64,000 bases of DNA from Mangrovimonas sp. YM274 (GCF_030908385.1 NZ_CP133091.1:2466128-2530127), one strand, 5' to 3'. Shown: positions 1-9,206, numbered from the stretch's first letter. Numbers and translations are program-made. The notes: generated from the sequence alone by a model not told the origin.

Positions 1-125
1 AACCCGAAATTTTGGAGGCTATCATTACACCTATGGAAAACAATAGGGACTCCCAACATATCATTCAAAATTACTTAAGGAAACATACAAAATTAAAACT
101 AATAACCTTAACCAAACCATAACCA

Positions 126-2090
126 ATGAAACAACCAACCTTAACCATTCTTTCAATTTTATTCTCATTATGCCTATTTTCTCAATCCCCTTTTAACTCC
201 TCCGACCTAAACGTCACCAAAGGAGATTTGGAAACCAAAATCTACCCTCAAGACACCACAGCAAATGCCTTGATGATTTATGAACACGGAAAGAGCTTTG
301 TTAACAAAAGCACATACCTGTTAAACACCGAAATCACCAAGAAGCTAAAAATCCTGAACAAGGAAGGATTTGACAAGGCAACCATTACCATTCCTCTTTA
401 CAACAATAAATCAAAAAAGGAGGATGTCAAAAACATCCAAGCTACCGTATATAATATCGAGAATGGTAAAGTTACTAAGGTAAAACTAAAAAAAAGTGGC
501 ATTTTTAATGAAACCTATAGTGAAAACACAACCTTGGTAAAGTTTACTTTTCCAAACATTAAAGAAGGCTCTGTAATAACCTATAGCTATACCATTACGT
601 CTCCTTTTATGTTTAATTATAAATCTTGGGAGTTTCAAGGGGATATCCCGAAACTTTACAGCGAATACGAAACTAGTATTCCTGGTAATTGGCAATACAA
701 CATCAAACTTGTTGGTACTCAAAAATTAGTAAAAAACGATTCCCATATAGAGTCCAACTGTTTAAGCGGACCTGGAGGCGCATATTCTGGTTGCGCTATA
801 AGTACCTATGCTATGGAAAATATCCCGGCCTTTGTTGAAGAAGATTATATGACAACCAAAGAAAACTATCTTGCCAGAATAGATTATGAACTTAAAACAT
901 TTCAAGGTTTCGATGGTGTCATCAATAATTATACAAAATCATGGAAAACAGTTGATCACGAGTTAAAAACCGATAAGGATATTGGCCGACAATTTCTTAA
1001 GAATACTGGCCTAGACGATGAAATGGCCTCCTTATTAGCTAATGTAAATTCTCCCCTAGACAAAGCACAACTCATCTACAAATACGTTCAAGACAATTAT
1101 CGATGGAATGGTGAATATCATCTGTTCAAAGACGTATCCGTTAAAGATTTGACCAAAGAAAAAACCGGTTCGGTTTCCGAAATCAACATTCTGCTTCACA
1201 ATCTTCTAAATGAACAGGGAGTTGAAGCCAAACCAGTTTTATTGTCTACCAGAAATAATGGATTTGCCACCAAATTATATCCTGTACTGTCTGAATTTAA
1301 TTATTTAATTGTACAAGTTAATATTGGCAGCGAACGTTTTTTGTTAGACGCTACAGATGACTTTTTGGATTTTGGAGAGGTTCCTTTTAAGTGTTTAAAC
1401 AAAGATGGCCGCCTTATAGATTTCAAAAAAGGTAGTGAATGGATTGAAATTGCTCCCAGAAAAAACTCCATTATAGTGCAAAGTCTAAATTTACAATTAG
1501 ACACCGACAATGTATTATCTGGAAACATCAACCTAAGATCAACAGGTTATCATGCTATTAGCGATAAAAAGAAGTTCTACAGTAATAAAGAGGACTATTT
1601 TGATAGTTATTTCAGAACATTTGAAGACATCGAAATTTTAAACCATGAGGTAGAAACCAAAAACAAATCGGATTACGAATTTTTAGAAAATTTAGAAATT
1701 TCCTATCCGCTAAGTCAAACCGGAGACAAACTATATATCGATCCGTTTTTGATAAAGTTCTTCTCTCAAAACCCGTTTAAATTACAGGAGCGTAACTACC
1801 CTATAGACTTTGGTTTCAAGGATTCCTTTTTATACAAACTACAAATAAATGTTTCTGACGACCTTAATATTGTAGAAATTCCAAAAGATTTTAAGGTTTC
1901 ACTTCCCAATAATACCGGTTCGCTCATATTCAGTTCAAAGAAAGAAGACAACAACATTCTTTTGTATCTAAAATTTGATTTTAAAGAATCTTTGTACGGG
2001 CCAGAATATTATAAAAGCCTAAAAATATTTTTTGGAAAAATTGTCGACATACAGCATAACTCACTGATTGTATTGGAGAAAAAATCCTAA
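126..2090 (+). CDS. Secreted DUF3857 / transglutaminase-like protein
   Basis: A 654-residue protein with an N-terminal signal peptide (hydrophobic stretch to about residue 20, ending FSQS). The body matches the Bacteroidota layout of an N-terminal DUF3857 beta domain followed by a transglutaminase-like fold. Around residues 315-400 the segment resembles the transglutaminase core, but I do not see a convincing catalytic Cys-His-Asp triad, since the usual Cys position reads as Ser (KTGSVSEIN). It may therefore be a non-catalytic relative. The next gene, an ion channel, starts 22 nt after its stop. Function is unknown; a periplasmic or cell-surface location is inferred. Confidence 0.8.
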   Translation: MKQPTLTILSILFSLCLFSQSPFNSSDLNVTKGDLETKIYPQDTTANALMIYEHGKSFVNKSTYLLNTEITKKLKILNKEGFDKATITIPLYNNKSKKEDVKNIQATVYNIENGKVTKVKLKKSGIFNETYSENTTLVKFTFPNIKEGSVITYSYTITSPFMFNYKSWEFQGDIPKLYSEYETSIPGNWQYNIKLVGTQKLVKNDSHIESNCLSGPGGAYSGCAISTYAMENIPAFVEEDYMTTKENYLARIDYELKTFQGFDGVINNYTKSWKTVDHELKTDKDIGRQFLKNTGLDDEMASLLANVNSPLDKAQLIYKYVQDNYRWNGEYHLFKDVSVKDLTKEKTGSVSEINILLHNLLNEQGVEAKPVLLSTRNNGFATKLYPVLSEFNYLIVQVNIGSERFLLDATDDFLDFGEVPFKCLNKDGRLIDFKKGSEWIEIAPRKNSIIVQSLNLQLDTDNVLSGNINLRSTGYHAISDKKKFYSNKEDYFDSYFRTFEDIEILNHEVETKNKSDYEFLENLEISYPLSQTGDKLYIDPFLIKFFSQNPFKLQERNYPIDFGFKDSFLYKLQINVSDDLNIVEIPKDFKVSLPNNTGSLIFSSKKEDNNILLYLKFDFKESLYGPEYYKSLKIFFGKIVDIQHNSLIVLEKKS

Positions 2091-2099
2091 ATCTTTTAG

Positions 2100-2107
2100 T
2101 ACATTTG
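2100..2107 (+). promoter_or_regulatory. -7 box just upstream of the ion channel
   Basis: TACATTTG matches the Bacteroidota -7 consensus TAnnTTTG and ends 5 nt before the ATG at 2113. A transcript from it would start at or next to the start codon. No -33 TTG at the ideal spacing is visible. Confidence 0.4.
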
Positions 2108-2112
2108 AAATA

Positions 2113-2970
2113 ATGAGCAACCAAAAATCAAATAAAAACTGGAAAACTCAGCTTCATGAAATCATTTATGAAGCTGATACTCCCGCAGGTAAATTATTTG
2201 ATATCATTCTGTTTTTTGCCATTCTGGCGAGTATTGTTTTGGTAATGCTGGAAAGCGTTAAAAGCATTGATAACCGCTATCATTCATTTTTAAACATCTC
2301 AGAATGGATCATTACCATTCTATTTTCAATCGAATATATTGCCAGAATTATTTCGGTAAAAAAGCCCATTAGATACATTACCAGTTTTTATGGTATTATT
2401 GATTTGCTATCTACCATTCCTAAATACCTATCTCTAATTTTTGCTGGTACGCACGCTCTAGTTGCTCTAAGGGCCTTGCGTTTACTTAGAGTATTCCGTG
2501 TTTTAAAATTAGCCCGATTTCTAGGGGCTTCCAACAATTTGGTAAATGCACTAAAGGCAAGCAAAGCAAAAATTTCAGTATTTCTATTTGCCGTACTTAT
2601 TATTGCTGTTATTTTGGGAACCATAATGTATTTGGTTGAAGGAGAAGACAACGGGTTTACCAATATTCCTAAGAGTGTATATTGGTGTATTGTTACCCTT
2701 ACCACTGTAGGTTTTGGAGATATTGCTCCACAAACACCGCTAGGCCAATTTATAGCCTCACTAGTCATGATTTTAGGTTACGGCATCATTGCCGTTCCAA
2801 CAGGCATAGTGTCCGCAGAATATGCCAGCCAAACAAAACCTGCCAATAAACTAGCCAAGGACGACACGGTCCATGTTAACACCCAAAATTGTTCCAATTG
2901 TCTAGCAGAAAAACATCAGGATGATGCTAAATTTTGTTTTAAATGTGGAAGCGAATTACATTATGACTAA
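2113..2970 (+). CDS. Voltage-gated K+ channel family ion transporter with C-terminal zinc ribbon
   Basis: A six-transmembrane channel of 285 residues. The S4-like segment carries regularly spaced arginines (ALRALRLLRVFRVLKLAR), and the pore loop holds the K+ selectivity filter TTVGFGD. The N-terminus is soluble and short. The last 30 or so residues contain two CxxC pairs (CSNC and CFKC) with the spacing of a zinc ribbon, an unusual cytoplasmic tail for this family. I chose the start at 2113 because the in-frame codons before it lie in the end of the upstream gene and do not look like channel sequence. Its stop overlaps the start of miaA. Confidence 0.85.
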   Translation: MSNQKSNKNWKTQLHEIIYEADTPAGKLFDIILFFAILASIVLVMLESVKSIDNRYHSFLNISEWIITILFSIEYIARIISVKKPIRYITSFYGIIDLLSTIPKYLSLIFAGTHALVALRALRLLRVFRVLKLARFLGASNNLVNALKASKAKISVFLFAVLIIAVILGTIMYLVEGEDNGFTNIPKSVYWCIVTLTTVGFGDIAPQTPLGQFIASLVMILGYGIIAVPTGIVSAEYASQTKPANKLAKDDTVHVNTQNCSNCLAEKHQDDAKFCFKCGSELHYD

Positions 2971-3874
2971 ATACCTTATCTCGATAGTAGGGCCTACCGC
3001 TATTGGTAAAACAGCTCTAAGCATACAACTTGCCCAATACTTTAATACTGAAATAATTTCTGCTGATTCCAGACAGTTTTTTAAGGAAATGCAAATAGGC
3101 ACCGCAGCACCAACTCCTGAAGAATTGGCCGCTGCTCCTCATCATTTCATTCATCATAAATCCATTGAAACCGACTATAACGTTGGTGCTTTTGAAAGAG
3201 ATGCCATAGAACAATTAGAGAAATTATTCAAAAAGCATGATGTTGTGGTTATGGTTGGCGGTTCTGGTCTTTATGTCGATGCCGTGACAAAAGGACTAGA
3301 CGACTTTCCTGATCTTGATCCTAAAATTAGAGAAACTCTAAACAATACTTTGGAAACAGAAGGACTACTTGCACTCCAAACTCAATTGAAACAATTAGAC
3401 CCTCAATCCTTTCAAAGTATTGCTATTGACAATCCACACCGTGTAATCAGGGCCCTAGAAGTTTCTATTGGAACAGGTAAACCGTATGCTTCCTTTTTAA
3501 ATCAAAAAAAGAATAAACGTCCTTTTAAAACCATTTCAATTGGTTTAACCGCAGACCGTGAAATTGTTTATGACCGAATTAATAGGCGTGTTGATATTAT
3601 GATGGAAAACGGACTTCTTGAAGAAGCAAAAAAGCTTTTACCTAAACAGCATTTAAACGCACTAAATACTGTAGGCTATAAAGAGTTATTTAAATACTTC
3701 AATGGCAATTGGACTTTAGATTTTGCTGTTTCTGAAATAAAAAAGAACTCTAGACGCTTTGCCAAAAGGCAATTTACATGGTTCAAAAAAAATGAAAACA
3801 TTCTTTGGTTTGACTACACAACTCCTTTAGAAACCATAGTAAATGACATTTCAAAACTAATTGAAAAACAATAA
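2963..3874 (+). CDS. miaA: tRNA dimethylallyltransferase MiaA
   Basis: Transfers a dimethylallyl group to N6 of A37 in tRNAs that read UNN codons. The 303-residue length is normal for the family. The P-loop GPTAIGKT lies at residues 10-17, followed by the family motif ISADSRQ and, near the C-terminus, the basic RRFAKRQFTWFKK segment. The ATG at 2963 overlaps the last codons of the ion-channel gene by 8 nt, so the two are probably co-transcribed. Longer in-frame starts further upstream lie inside the channel gene and lack family similarity. Confidence 0.96.
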   Translation: MTKYLISIVGPTAIGKTALSIQLAQYFNTEIISADSRQFFKEMQIGTAAPTPEELAAAPHHFIHHKSIETDYNVGAFERDAIEQLEKLFKKHDVVVMVGGSGLYVDAVTKGLDDFPDLDPKIRETLNNTLETEGLLALQTQLKQLDPQSFQSIAIDNPHRVIRALEVSIGTGKPYASFLNQKKNKRPFKTISIGLTADREIVYDRINRRVDIMMENGLLEEAKKLLPKQHLNALNTVGYKELFKYFNGNWTLDFAVSEIKKNSRRFAKRQFTWFKKNENILWFDYTTPLETIVNDISKLIEKQ

Positions 3875-3919
3875 ATTAAAATAAACTTAAGATTGTAGCT
3901 GTAATCAGTTTTTTAGCCC

Positions 3920-3927
3920 TACCTTTG
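3920..3927 (+). promoter_or_regulatory. -7 promoter box for the cold-shock gene
   Basis: TACCTTTG is a perfect TAnnTTTG match 25 nt before the cold-shock ATG. A TTG at 3893-3895 is slightly too far upstream (24 nt) for an ideal -33 element. Confidence 0.6.
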
Positions 3928-3952
3928 GCCCTTTATTAATTTAATTTATATT

Positions 3953-4144
3953 ATGAGTAAAGGTACAGTAAAGTTCTTCAACGACTCAAAAGGATTTGGA
4001 TTTATCGTTGAAGAAGGGACCAACAAAGAACATTTTGTACACATTTCTGGTTTAGAAGATGAGATTCGCGAAGGAGATGAAGTAGAATTTGATCTAACCG
4101 AAGGAAAAAAAGGATTGAACGCAGTAAACGTAAGAGTTATCTAA
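3953..4144 (+). CDS. Cold-shock domain protein (CspA family)
   Basis: A 63-residue single cold-shock domain that binds single-stranded nucleic acid. RNP1 (KGFGFI, residues 13-18) and RNP2 (HFVHIS, residues 27-32) are both intact. It is a stand-alone transcription unit with its own -7 box at 3920 and a terminator at 4165-4199. It probably acts as an RNA chaperone. Which CspA paralogue it is cannot be told from the sequence. Confidence 0.95.
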   Translation: MSKGTVKFFNDSKGFGFIVEEGTNKEHFVHISGLEDEIREGDEVEFDLTEGKKGLNAVNVRVI

Positions 4145-4164
4145 TATTCACCCCTATTTTAAGT

Positions 4165-4199
4165 AAAAAAGCCTATCAAAATATTGATAGGCTTTTTTT
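4165..4199. terminator. Bidirectional intrinsic terminator
   Basis: The perfect stem GCCTATCAA / TTGATAGGC (4171-4179 with 4184-4192) has a 4-nt loop, with an A-tract before and a T-tract after. It lies between the convergent cold-shock gene (+) and response-regulator gene (-). Confidence 0.9.
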
Positions 4200-4219
4200 A
4201 TTATTGTAAGAGGAGAGCA

Positions 4220-4930
4220 TTAAGCGCTTTGGTTAACTACCAATCTAAATCCTTCTCCATGTATATTTAAAATCTCAACGTTTTCATCTGGTTTTAAATA
4301 TTTACGAAGCTTCGCAATGTAAACATCCATACTACGAGACGTAAAATAGTTATCATCTCTCCAAATTTTTGTCAGAGCCAATTCTCTAGGCATCAAATCG
4401 TTTTCATGAAGTGCCAACATACGCAACAATTCATTTTCTTTAGGAGACAATTTGATAGGTTCTCCCCCGTCAAATCGTAAAAACCTTAATTTGGAGTTTA
4501 AATCGAATCTACCTATTTTAAACTCAAACTGTTTGCTATCTGTAACTGTTTCAGTAGCCTTGCGCTGCATGATAGCTTTTATTTTCATGAGCAGGACCTC
4601 ACTATCAAAAGGTTTGTTTAAATAGTCATCTGCCCCTACTTTATATCCTTTTAGCACATCTTCCTTCATAGCCTTGGCGGTAAGGAAAATGATAGGTACT
4701 TCACTATTTTTTTCTCTAATTTCTTTAGCCAACGTAAACCCATCTTTGTAAGGCATCATGACATCTAGGATACACAAATCAAAATCATCTTTTTTGAATT
4801 TTTCAAAACCTTCCATCCCGTTTTTGGCATGAACAACATCGTAATCGTTCATTGTCAAATAATCCTTTAATACCGTTCCAAAATTGGGGTCGTCCTCGAC
4901 AAGGAGAATTTTTTTATTTTGTTCTTCCAT
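4220..4930 (-). CDS. OmpR/PhoB-family response regulator (RprY-like)
   Basis: A 236-residue two-domain regulator. The receiver domain (about 8-122) has the acidic pair D13/D14, phospho-acceptor D56 (LCILDVMMP), the conserved Thr in FLTAKA and the Lys in NKPF. The C-terminal winged helix (about 140-232) has the OmpR-type signature ending in the wing motif IHGEGFRL. Its partner histidine kinase lies 3 nt upstream in the same operon. OmpR-type regulators bind direct repeats about 11 bp apart, and such GTTAAA repeats occur upstream of this operon, degP and GAPDH, so those are candidate targets (inference). Confidence 0.93.
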   Translation of the reverse strand: MEEQNKKILLVEDDPNFGTVLKDYLTMNDYDVVHAKNGMEGFEKFKKDDFDLCILDVMMPYKDGFTLAKEIREKNSEVPIIFLTAKAMKEDVLKGYKVGADDYLNKPFDSEVLLMKIKAIMQRKATETVTDSKQFEFKIGRFDLNSKLRFLRFDGGEPIKLSPKENELLRMLALHENDLMPRELALTKIWRDDNYFTSRSMDVYIAKLRKYLKPDENVEILNIHGEGFRLVVNQSA

Positions 4931-4933
4931 AAT

Positions 4934-6511
4934 TTATGATATTAATGGCAGCTTAATAGTAAATACACTACCTTTTCCTTTTTCACTTTCTACTGATATA
5001 TGACCGTGATGGTCTTCTACTATTCTTTTTACGTAGGCCAAACCTAAACCATGACCTTTAACGTTATGTACATTACCAGAGTGTTCTCTATAGAATTTCT
5101 CAAATATTTTTCGTTGAACCTGTTTGGACATTCCATTACCTTGATCTGCTATCTTTAATAAAATATTGTTCCCAATATTCTCTGTATACACATCTATTTT
5201 TGGTTCGTCATCCGAATATTTTATGGCATTATCCAAAATGTTAACAATAACATTTGTAAAATGACTTTCGTTGGCCAAAATTGAAGATTTGGAAGCATTT
5301 AAATGTGTTTTTACATATCCCTTTCGGTCTTCAACAATTAACTCAACGTGGGTAATAGCATCTTCTATTAAGTCGTGCAGCTTTACTCTGTCCTTACTTA
5401 TGTTCAATTCATTTTTCTCAAGTTTCGATATTCTCAATACATTTTCAACTTGAGCATGCATGCGTTTATTTTCATCCTTGATCATTTTCAGATAACGCTT
5501 CACCTTATCCTGGTCTTCAATAATCTTCGGGTTTTTAATGGCGTCCAAAGCAAGATTGATGGTGGCTATTGGCGTTTTAAACTCATGCGTCATATTATTG
5601 ATAAAATCTGTCTTAATCTGCGATATTTTACGCTGCTTTATCAATTGATAAATGGCATTTGAATAGGCTATAATAATGATTAAAGTAAATACAACCGAAA
5701 GCACAATTGCCTTTATAATGGTAGAGAACAAAAATTTTCTTCGTTCTGGAAAATCCACATATAAACGATAATCACTTTGCTTATTGTTATCCAAAAAAAC
5801 AGAAACTCCATAAGTTGAAGAATTATTCAGCTCAAAGTTTTCCGACTGTACTTTAGTCGCTAAATCTTTATCATAAATGGCAAATTCAAAATCAATATCA
5901 ATACCATCTTCCTTTAATTGATATTGCAACAAATCTGAAACTTCCTCTGGAGAAACCCTCTTATAAATTGGAAAATTCTTATAATAGTCCCGATAGGTTG
6001 TTTCAAACAATTTTTTTTCAACTTCCGGAAGCTCTAAATATTCACGATATGTACGCTCGGGGTTTATGTTAAGATCCCCCTCATTATTTAAAGCAGTATT
6101 ACTATAGATTTTTGTTTCCCGCTCATTAAACAAACGACTAATGCTGATACTATCCACTCCTATATCAAAGAACACTGATGGTACTTTGAAGCTTTCCTCT
6201 AAAATGGTGTTACGGTAAATAATTGTTTCATCCCTTTGGTCATCTTGAGTTTTTATCAAAATTTCCCTAATGGCACTTGTGTCACGATTAACCCCGCGTT
6301 TCTCAAGCTCATAAACCTTTCGAGCATATCTATCAAACTCTTTGTCTTCCAAAGATTTTGACACCCAGCTTAAAGCATGTTTAACGTTAAGTTCAAAACG
6401 GTTTTCTTCATTTTGCAGGGAATTCTTAATAAAATAAGCCTGCACTAAAATTATACCAATGAGTGATACACTCATTAAGATCACCAATAAGACGAATAGC
6501 TTTCTGCCCAT
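4934..6511 (-). CDS. Membrane sensor histidine kinase (RprX-like)
   Basis: A 525-residue kinase. One transmembrane helix lies at about 5-28 and a second at about 265-290, bounding a periplasmic sensor domain of about 235 residues with no recognisable fold. The dimerisation/H box NNMTHEFKTP carries the phospho-acceptor His at about 308. The ATPase domain has the N box (NILDNAIKYS) and G boxes (DQGNGM, GHGLGLAY). It is translated just ahead of the response regulator and forms a two-component system with it. The -7 box is only 4 nt before the ATG. Confidence 0.93.
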   Translation of the reverse strand: MGRKLFVLLVILMSVSLIGIILVQAYFIKNSLQNEENRFELNVKHALSWVSKSLEDKEFDRYARKVYELEKRGVNRDTSAIREILIKTQDDQRDETIIYRNTILEESFKVPSVFFDIGVDSISISRLFNERETKIYSNTALNNEGDLNINPERTYREYLELPEVEKKLFETTYRDYYKNFPIYKRVSPEEVSDLLQYQLKEDGIDIDFEFAIYDKDLATKVQSENFELNNSSTYGVSVFLDNNKQSDYRLYVDFPERRKFLFSTIIKAIVLSVVFTLIIIIAYSNAIYQLIKQRKISQIKTDFINNMTHEFKTPIATINLALDAIKNPKIIEDQDKVKRYLKMIKDENKRMHAQVENVLRISKLEKNELNISKDRVKLHDLIEDAITHVELIVEDRKGYVKTHLNASKSSILANESHFTNVIVNILDNAIKYSDDEPKIDVYTENIGNNILLKIADQGNGMSKQVQRKIFEKFYREHSGNVHNVKGHGLGLAYVKRIVEDHHGHISVESEKGKGSVFTIKLPLIS

Positions 6512-6515
6512 CGTT

Positions 6516-6567
6516 CAAATTTAACATTTTAACATTTATTAGATATCCCCTTTAACCTTACATTAAC
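6516..6567 (-). promoter_or_regulatory. Promoter with GTTAAA direct repeats upstream of the two-component operon
   Basis: Read on the minus strand, TAAATTTG (6523-6516) fits the -7 consensus and ends 4 nt before the kinase ATG. GTTAAA occurs at 6525-6520, 6533-6528 and 6556-6551, with GTTAAT at 6567-6562. The last two are 11 bp apart, the usual half-site spacing for OmpR/PhoB regulators. Autoregulation is an inference. Confidence 0.4.
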
Positions 6568-6586
6568 AAAAATGTTAAAATAAGGG

Positions 6587-7174
6587 TTAATTTCCTACAG
6601 AACGAAGGGTCTCATGAAGTTTTAACACCTGATTATGAGTAGCTTCCAACTTATCATTAACAATTATGTAGTCCGCTAATTTAAGTTTCTCATCATCACT
6701 TAGTTGGTTATCCATAATGGCCTGTATTTTTTCCCGGGATGTTTGATCTCGCTTTAAGAGGCGTTCTATCCTTTGATTAATACCGGCAATCACCAAAATT
6801 ATGGCATCATATTCCTTTTCCATATGGTGTTCAAAAATAATAGCTGCTTCTTTTATGACATAAGGTGAAGCTTGTTGAGCGAGCCAGTCTTTGAAATGTT
6901 TGGCAACTTCTGGATGCACAATAGCATTCATAGCTTCCAGCAAAGCCTTGTTGTTAAAAATAGCATCAGCAATGAAAGGTTTATTGAGTTCTCCGTTAAC
7001 ATAGGCCTGCTCTCCAAAAAGCACCTTTAATTTTCGTTGAAGTTCTGGAGATGTCGCCATAATCCGTTTTGCTTCCAAGTCTGCTGTGTACACAGGAACC
7101 CCCAAACTTCTAAACATATTGGCCACTGTACTTTTACCACTTCCTATACCTCCGGTAACTCCTATAACCTTCAT
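6587..7174 (-). CDS. coaE: Dephospho-CoA kinase
   Basis: Catalyses the last step of coenzyme A synthesis, ATP-dependent 3'-phosphorylation of dephospho-CoA. It has 195 residues. The P-loop GGIGSGKST occupies residues 8-16, followed by the CoaE-typical RSLGVPVYTADLEAKRIM and the HPEV motif. It lies just downstream of the YbbR-like gene, an arrangement usual in Flavobacteriaceae. No separate promoter is evident. Confidence 0.96.
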   Translation of the reverse strand: MKVIGVTGGIGSGKSTVANMFRSLGVPVYTADLEAKRIMATSPELQRKLKVLFGEQAYVNGELNKPFIADAIFNNKALLEAMNAIVHPEVAKHFKDWLAQQASPYVIKEAAIIFEHHMEKEYDAIILVIAGINQRIERLLKRDQTSREKIQAIMDNQLSDDEKLKLADYIIVNDKLEATHNQVLKLHETLRSVGN

Positions 7175-7220
7175 AAAACAACTTATTATCTAACTTATTG
7201 ATATTCAAAGGATAAATTTA

Positions 7221-8189
7221 TCATTTTACAACGATAAACTCAACTTTATTTTGCTTGATTCTTGTACTTTTTGCAGCTTCAGGTACTGAAGTTAATTTTG
7301 GAGTCATTGCCTTTTTATCTGTTTGAGCTATTTCCTCATAGTTACAAACTACTTTAAAATCTGATGGTTTGATTTCATTAAATCTATTTAACGGAACGTA
7401 ATACAATACAGTTACCACCTTTGGAAAGTAATTAATAGTTAAATTTTTAGGTGTATTGACCAAAGTCACCGGTACCTCAACTGCTCCCTCTGTAAACTTC
7501 ACCACTTCTGAAGTAACAGTTACTTTTTGAGATGAAAGCTTTATATTTCCATCGACTTTTGGAAGCTTTAAAGCAATAGACTGAGAAAAACTAGCATTAA
7601 CATCCTTTAATGACAATGGCTCTGTAGATATTTCTTCAATAGTACTAACTATATTCTCGGCACCTATAACCGTAACAGAATCCGGTTTTATTTCTACCTT
7701 ATCCAAAACATCATATCCTATCAAATAGGAGATATTAGCTTGTAACTTAATAGGGACCTTTTTGGTTTCTAAGGTTTCAAAACGAAAATTTAAGGTATCA
7801 GGAGTGATGGAAAGCATTTCCACTCTCGATCCTACCAAGGATTTTATTTTGTGTGCTGATTTGTTTGCCACCCAAGAATAATGCTCATTATTATAATACA
7901 AATCCGAGTCATAATCAATTTTAACAGGCTGCTTAAAAAAAATCAAAGGCACTAAATTGAATCCATTAGCAGACAAGACCACATTAATTTTCTGTTTCTC
8001 CTTTTGGAGTAACACCTTATTCTCTGGCACATTTTCAAAAGAAACATTTAAGGCAACAGTTTCTGTATATTTTCCTGACAGTTTACTGATAATCAAAAAA
8101 AGAAATGAAAGCATAAGAAAAAAACCAAAGACATTTAGCTTTTTATTTCTTATCGATTCTAATAGTTTTGATCTTAATTTATTCAGCAT
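7221..8189 (-). CDS. YbbR-like domain protein, membrane-anchored
   Basis: A 322-residue protein with a single N-terminal transmembrane helix (about 18-37) followed by repeated beta-rich YbbR-like segments with the typical VxVxGxxxxV and PxxVxV patterns (for example KPDSVTVIGAENIVSTIE). YbbR proteins in other phyla activate diadenylate cyclase, but no cyclase gene is adjacent here, so the function is open. The start overlaps the 3' end of the glycosyltransferase gene by 11 nt, indicating translational coupling. Confidence 0.8.
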   Translation of the reverse strand: MLNKLRSKLLESIRNKKLNVFGFFLMLSFLFLIISKLSGKYTETVALNVSFENVPENKVLLQKEKQKINVVLSANGFNLVPLIFFKQPVKIDYDSDLYYNNEHYSWVANKSAHKIKSLVGSRVEMLSITPDTLNFRFETLETKKVPIKLQANISYLIGYDVLDKVEIKPDSVTVIGAENIVSTIEEISTEPLSLKDVNASFSQSIALKLPKVDGNIKLSSQKVTVTSEVVKFTEGAVEVPVTLVNTPKNLTINYFPKVVTVLYYVPLNRFNEIKPSDFKVVCNYEEIAQTDKKAMTPKLTSVPEAAKSTRIKQNKVEFIVVK

Positions 8190-9192
8190 GTTTAAAAAAT
8201 AAATGAGGAAACGCCACTTCGGGAGTTTTTCCCTGTAGCCTCAACGCTATTGTGGATTTAAAAAATCCGTAACCGTATCCAAAAAACTGAACCGCTATGG
8301 CGTATACAGATTTCAGTGCCACTTCCAGACTCTTTGTTTCAAAAAGAGCCAAGAGAAATGCTATGAAAAAATACGCTAGATAAGCCAAAATTCCAAAGCT
8401 ATGTCCAAAAAGCCATAAAATAATTGCTCCAACAAGGCCCAACATAAACAGTGTAGGAAACCAATAGGTCAATTTTGCAGTCTTTGGATGCCATAAATTT
8501 AAAATTGGCCTTACCAACCCAAACTTATGCACCTGTGTGTAAAATTTAGACCATGAAATCCTTCTTTTATGGAACACATAAGCCTCCTCTATCAATTCGG
8601 TTTCAAAGCCTAAATTGGTCAACCTAATGGACAGGTCTGGATCTTCCCCGGGATGTATCACTCCAAAACCACCAGATGCTTGAAAAGCCTTCTTGGAAAT
8701 CCCCATATTGAAGCTTCTAGGTTGAAACTTCCCTACTTGTTTCTTCCCTCCTCTAATTCCTCCGGTTGAAATAAAAGAAGTCATAGCAAAATTGATTGCC
8801 TTTTGAAGAGGTGTAAAGGACATATGCGCTGTATCAGGCCCGCCGAAGCAATCCACATAACGTTCTTCCAAATAGGCAGAAACTTCGTTTAAATAATGAG
8901 AGGGCAAAACACAATCCGAATCCAAAATGATAAAATAATTCCCTTTTGCTTGTTTCATTCCATAATTACGAGAGTCTCCTGGTCCCGAGTTTGCCTTGAA
9001 GAAGTAATTAATATCTAAAGAATCGGAATAATCCGCTACGACCTTTTTACAATCTATAGAAGAACCATCTTCAACAATCACAATTTCAAATGGACTGTTG
9101 TATTCTAACTTGGAAAAACTTTCCAACAACTCGGCAACCTCATCTGGCCTATTGTATACAGGTATAACGAATGAAAAAGACAGTGTATTCAT
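8179..9192 (-). CDS. Family 2 glycosyltransferase, membrane-associated
   Basis: A 337-residue GT-A fold enzyme. It starts with the VIPVYNRPDEV nucleotide-binding segment, has EDGSS near residue 42 and the metal-binding DSD (IILDSDCVLP) near residue 95. The C-terminal third holds two or three membrane helices, placing it at the inner membrane. The substrate is unknown, and the neighbours (YbbR-like, coaE) do not suggest a polysaccharide cluster. A 7-bp inverted repeat (AGTGTAT/ATACACT, 9182-9197) surrounds its start codon. Confidence 0.87.
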   Translation of the reverse strand: MNTLSFSFVIPVYNRPDEVAELLESFSKLEYNSPFEIVIVEDGSSIDCKKVVADYSDSLDINYFFKANSGPGDSRNYGMKQAKGNYFIILDSDCVLPSHYLNEVSAYLEERYVDCFGGPDTAHMSFTPLQKAINFAMTSFISTGGIRGGKKQVGKFQPRSFNMGISKKAFQASGGFGVIHPGEDPDLSIRLTNLGFETELIEEAYVFHKRRISWSKFYTQVHKFGLVRPILNLWHPKTAKLTYWFPTLFMLGLVGAIILWLFGHSFGILAYLAYFFIAFLLALFETKSLEVALKSVYAIAVQFFGYGYGFFKSTIALRLQGKTPEVAFPHLFFKHAE

Positions 9193-9198
9193 ACACTA

Positions 9199-9206
9199 CA
9201 AATGTA
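9199..9206 (-). promoter_or_regulatory. -7 box upstream of the glycosyltransferase
   Basis: On the minus strand this reads TACATTTG, a perfect TAnnTTTG, ending 6 nt before the ATG. It would give a very short or absent leader. Confidence 0.4.

Noticed and set aside
1-122. Possible 3' end of an upstream gene
   Set aside because: Two frames are open at the left edge (stops at 44-46 and 120-122) and neither has enough sequence to recognise a family, so no gene is called.
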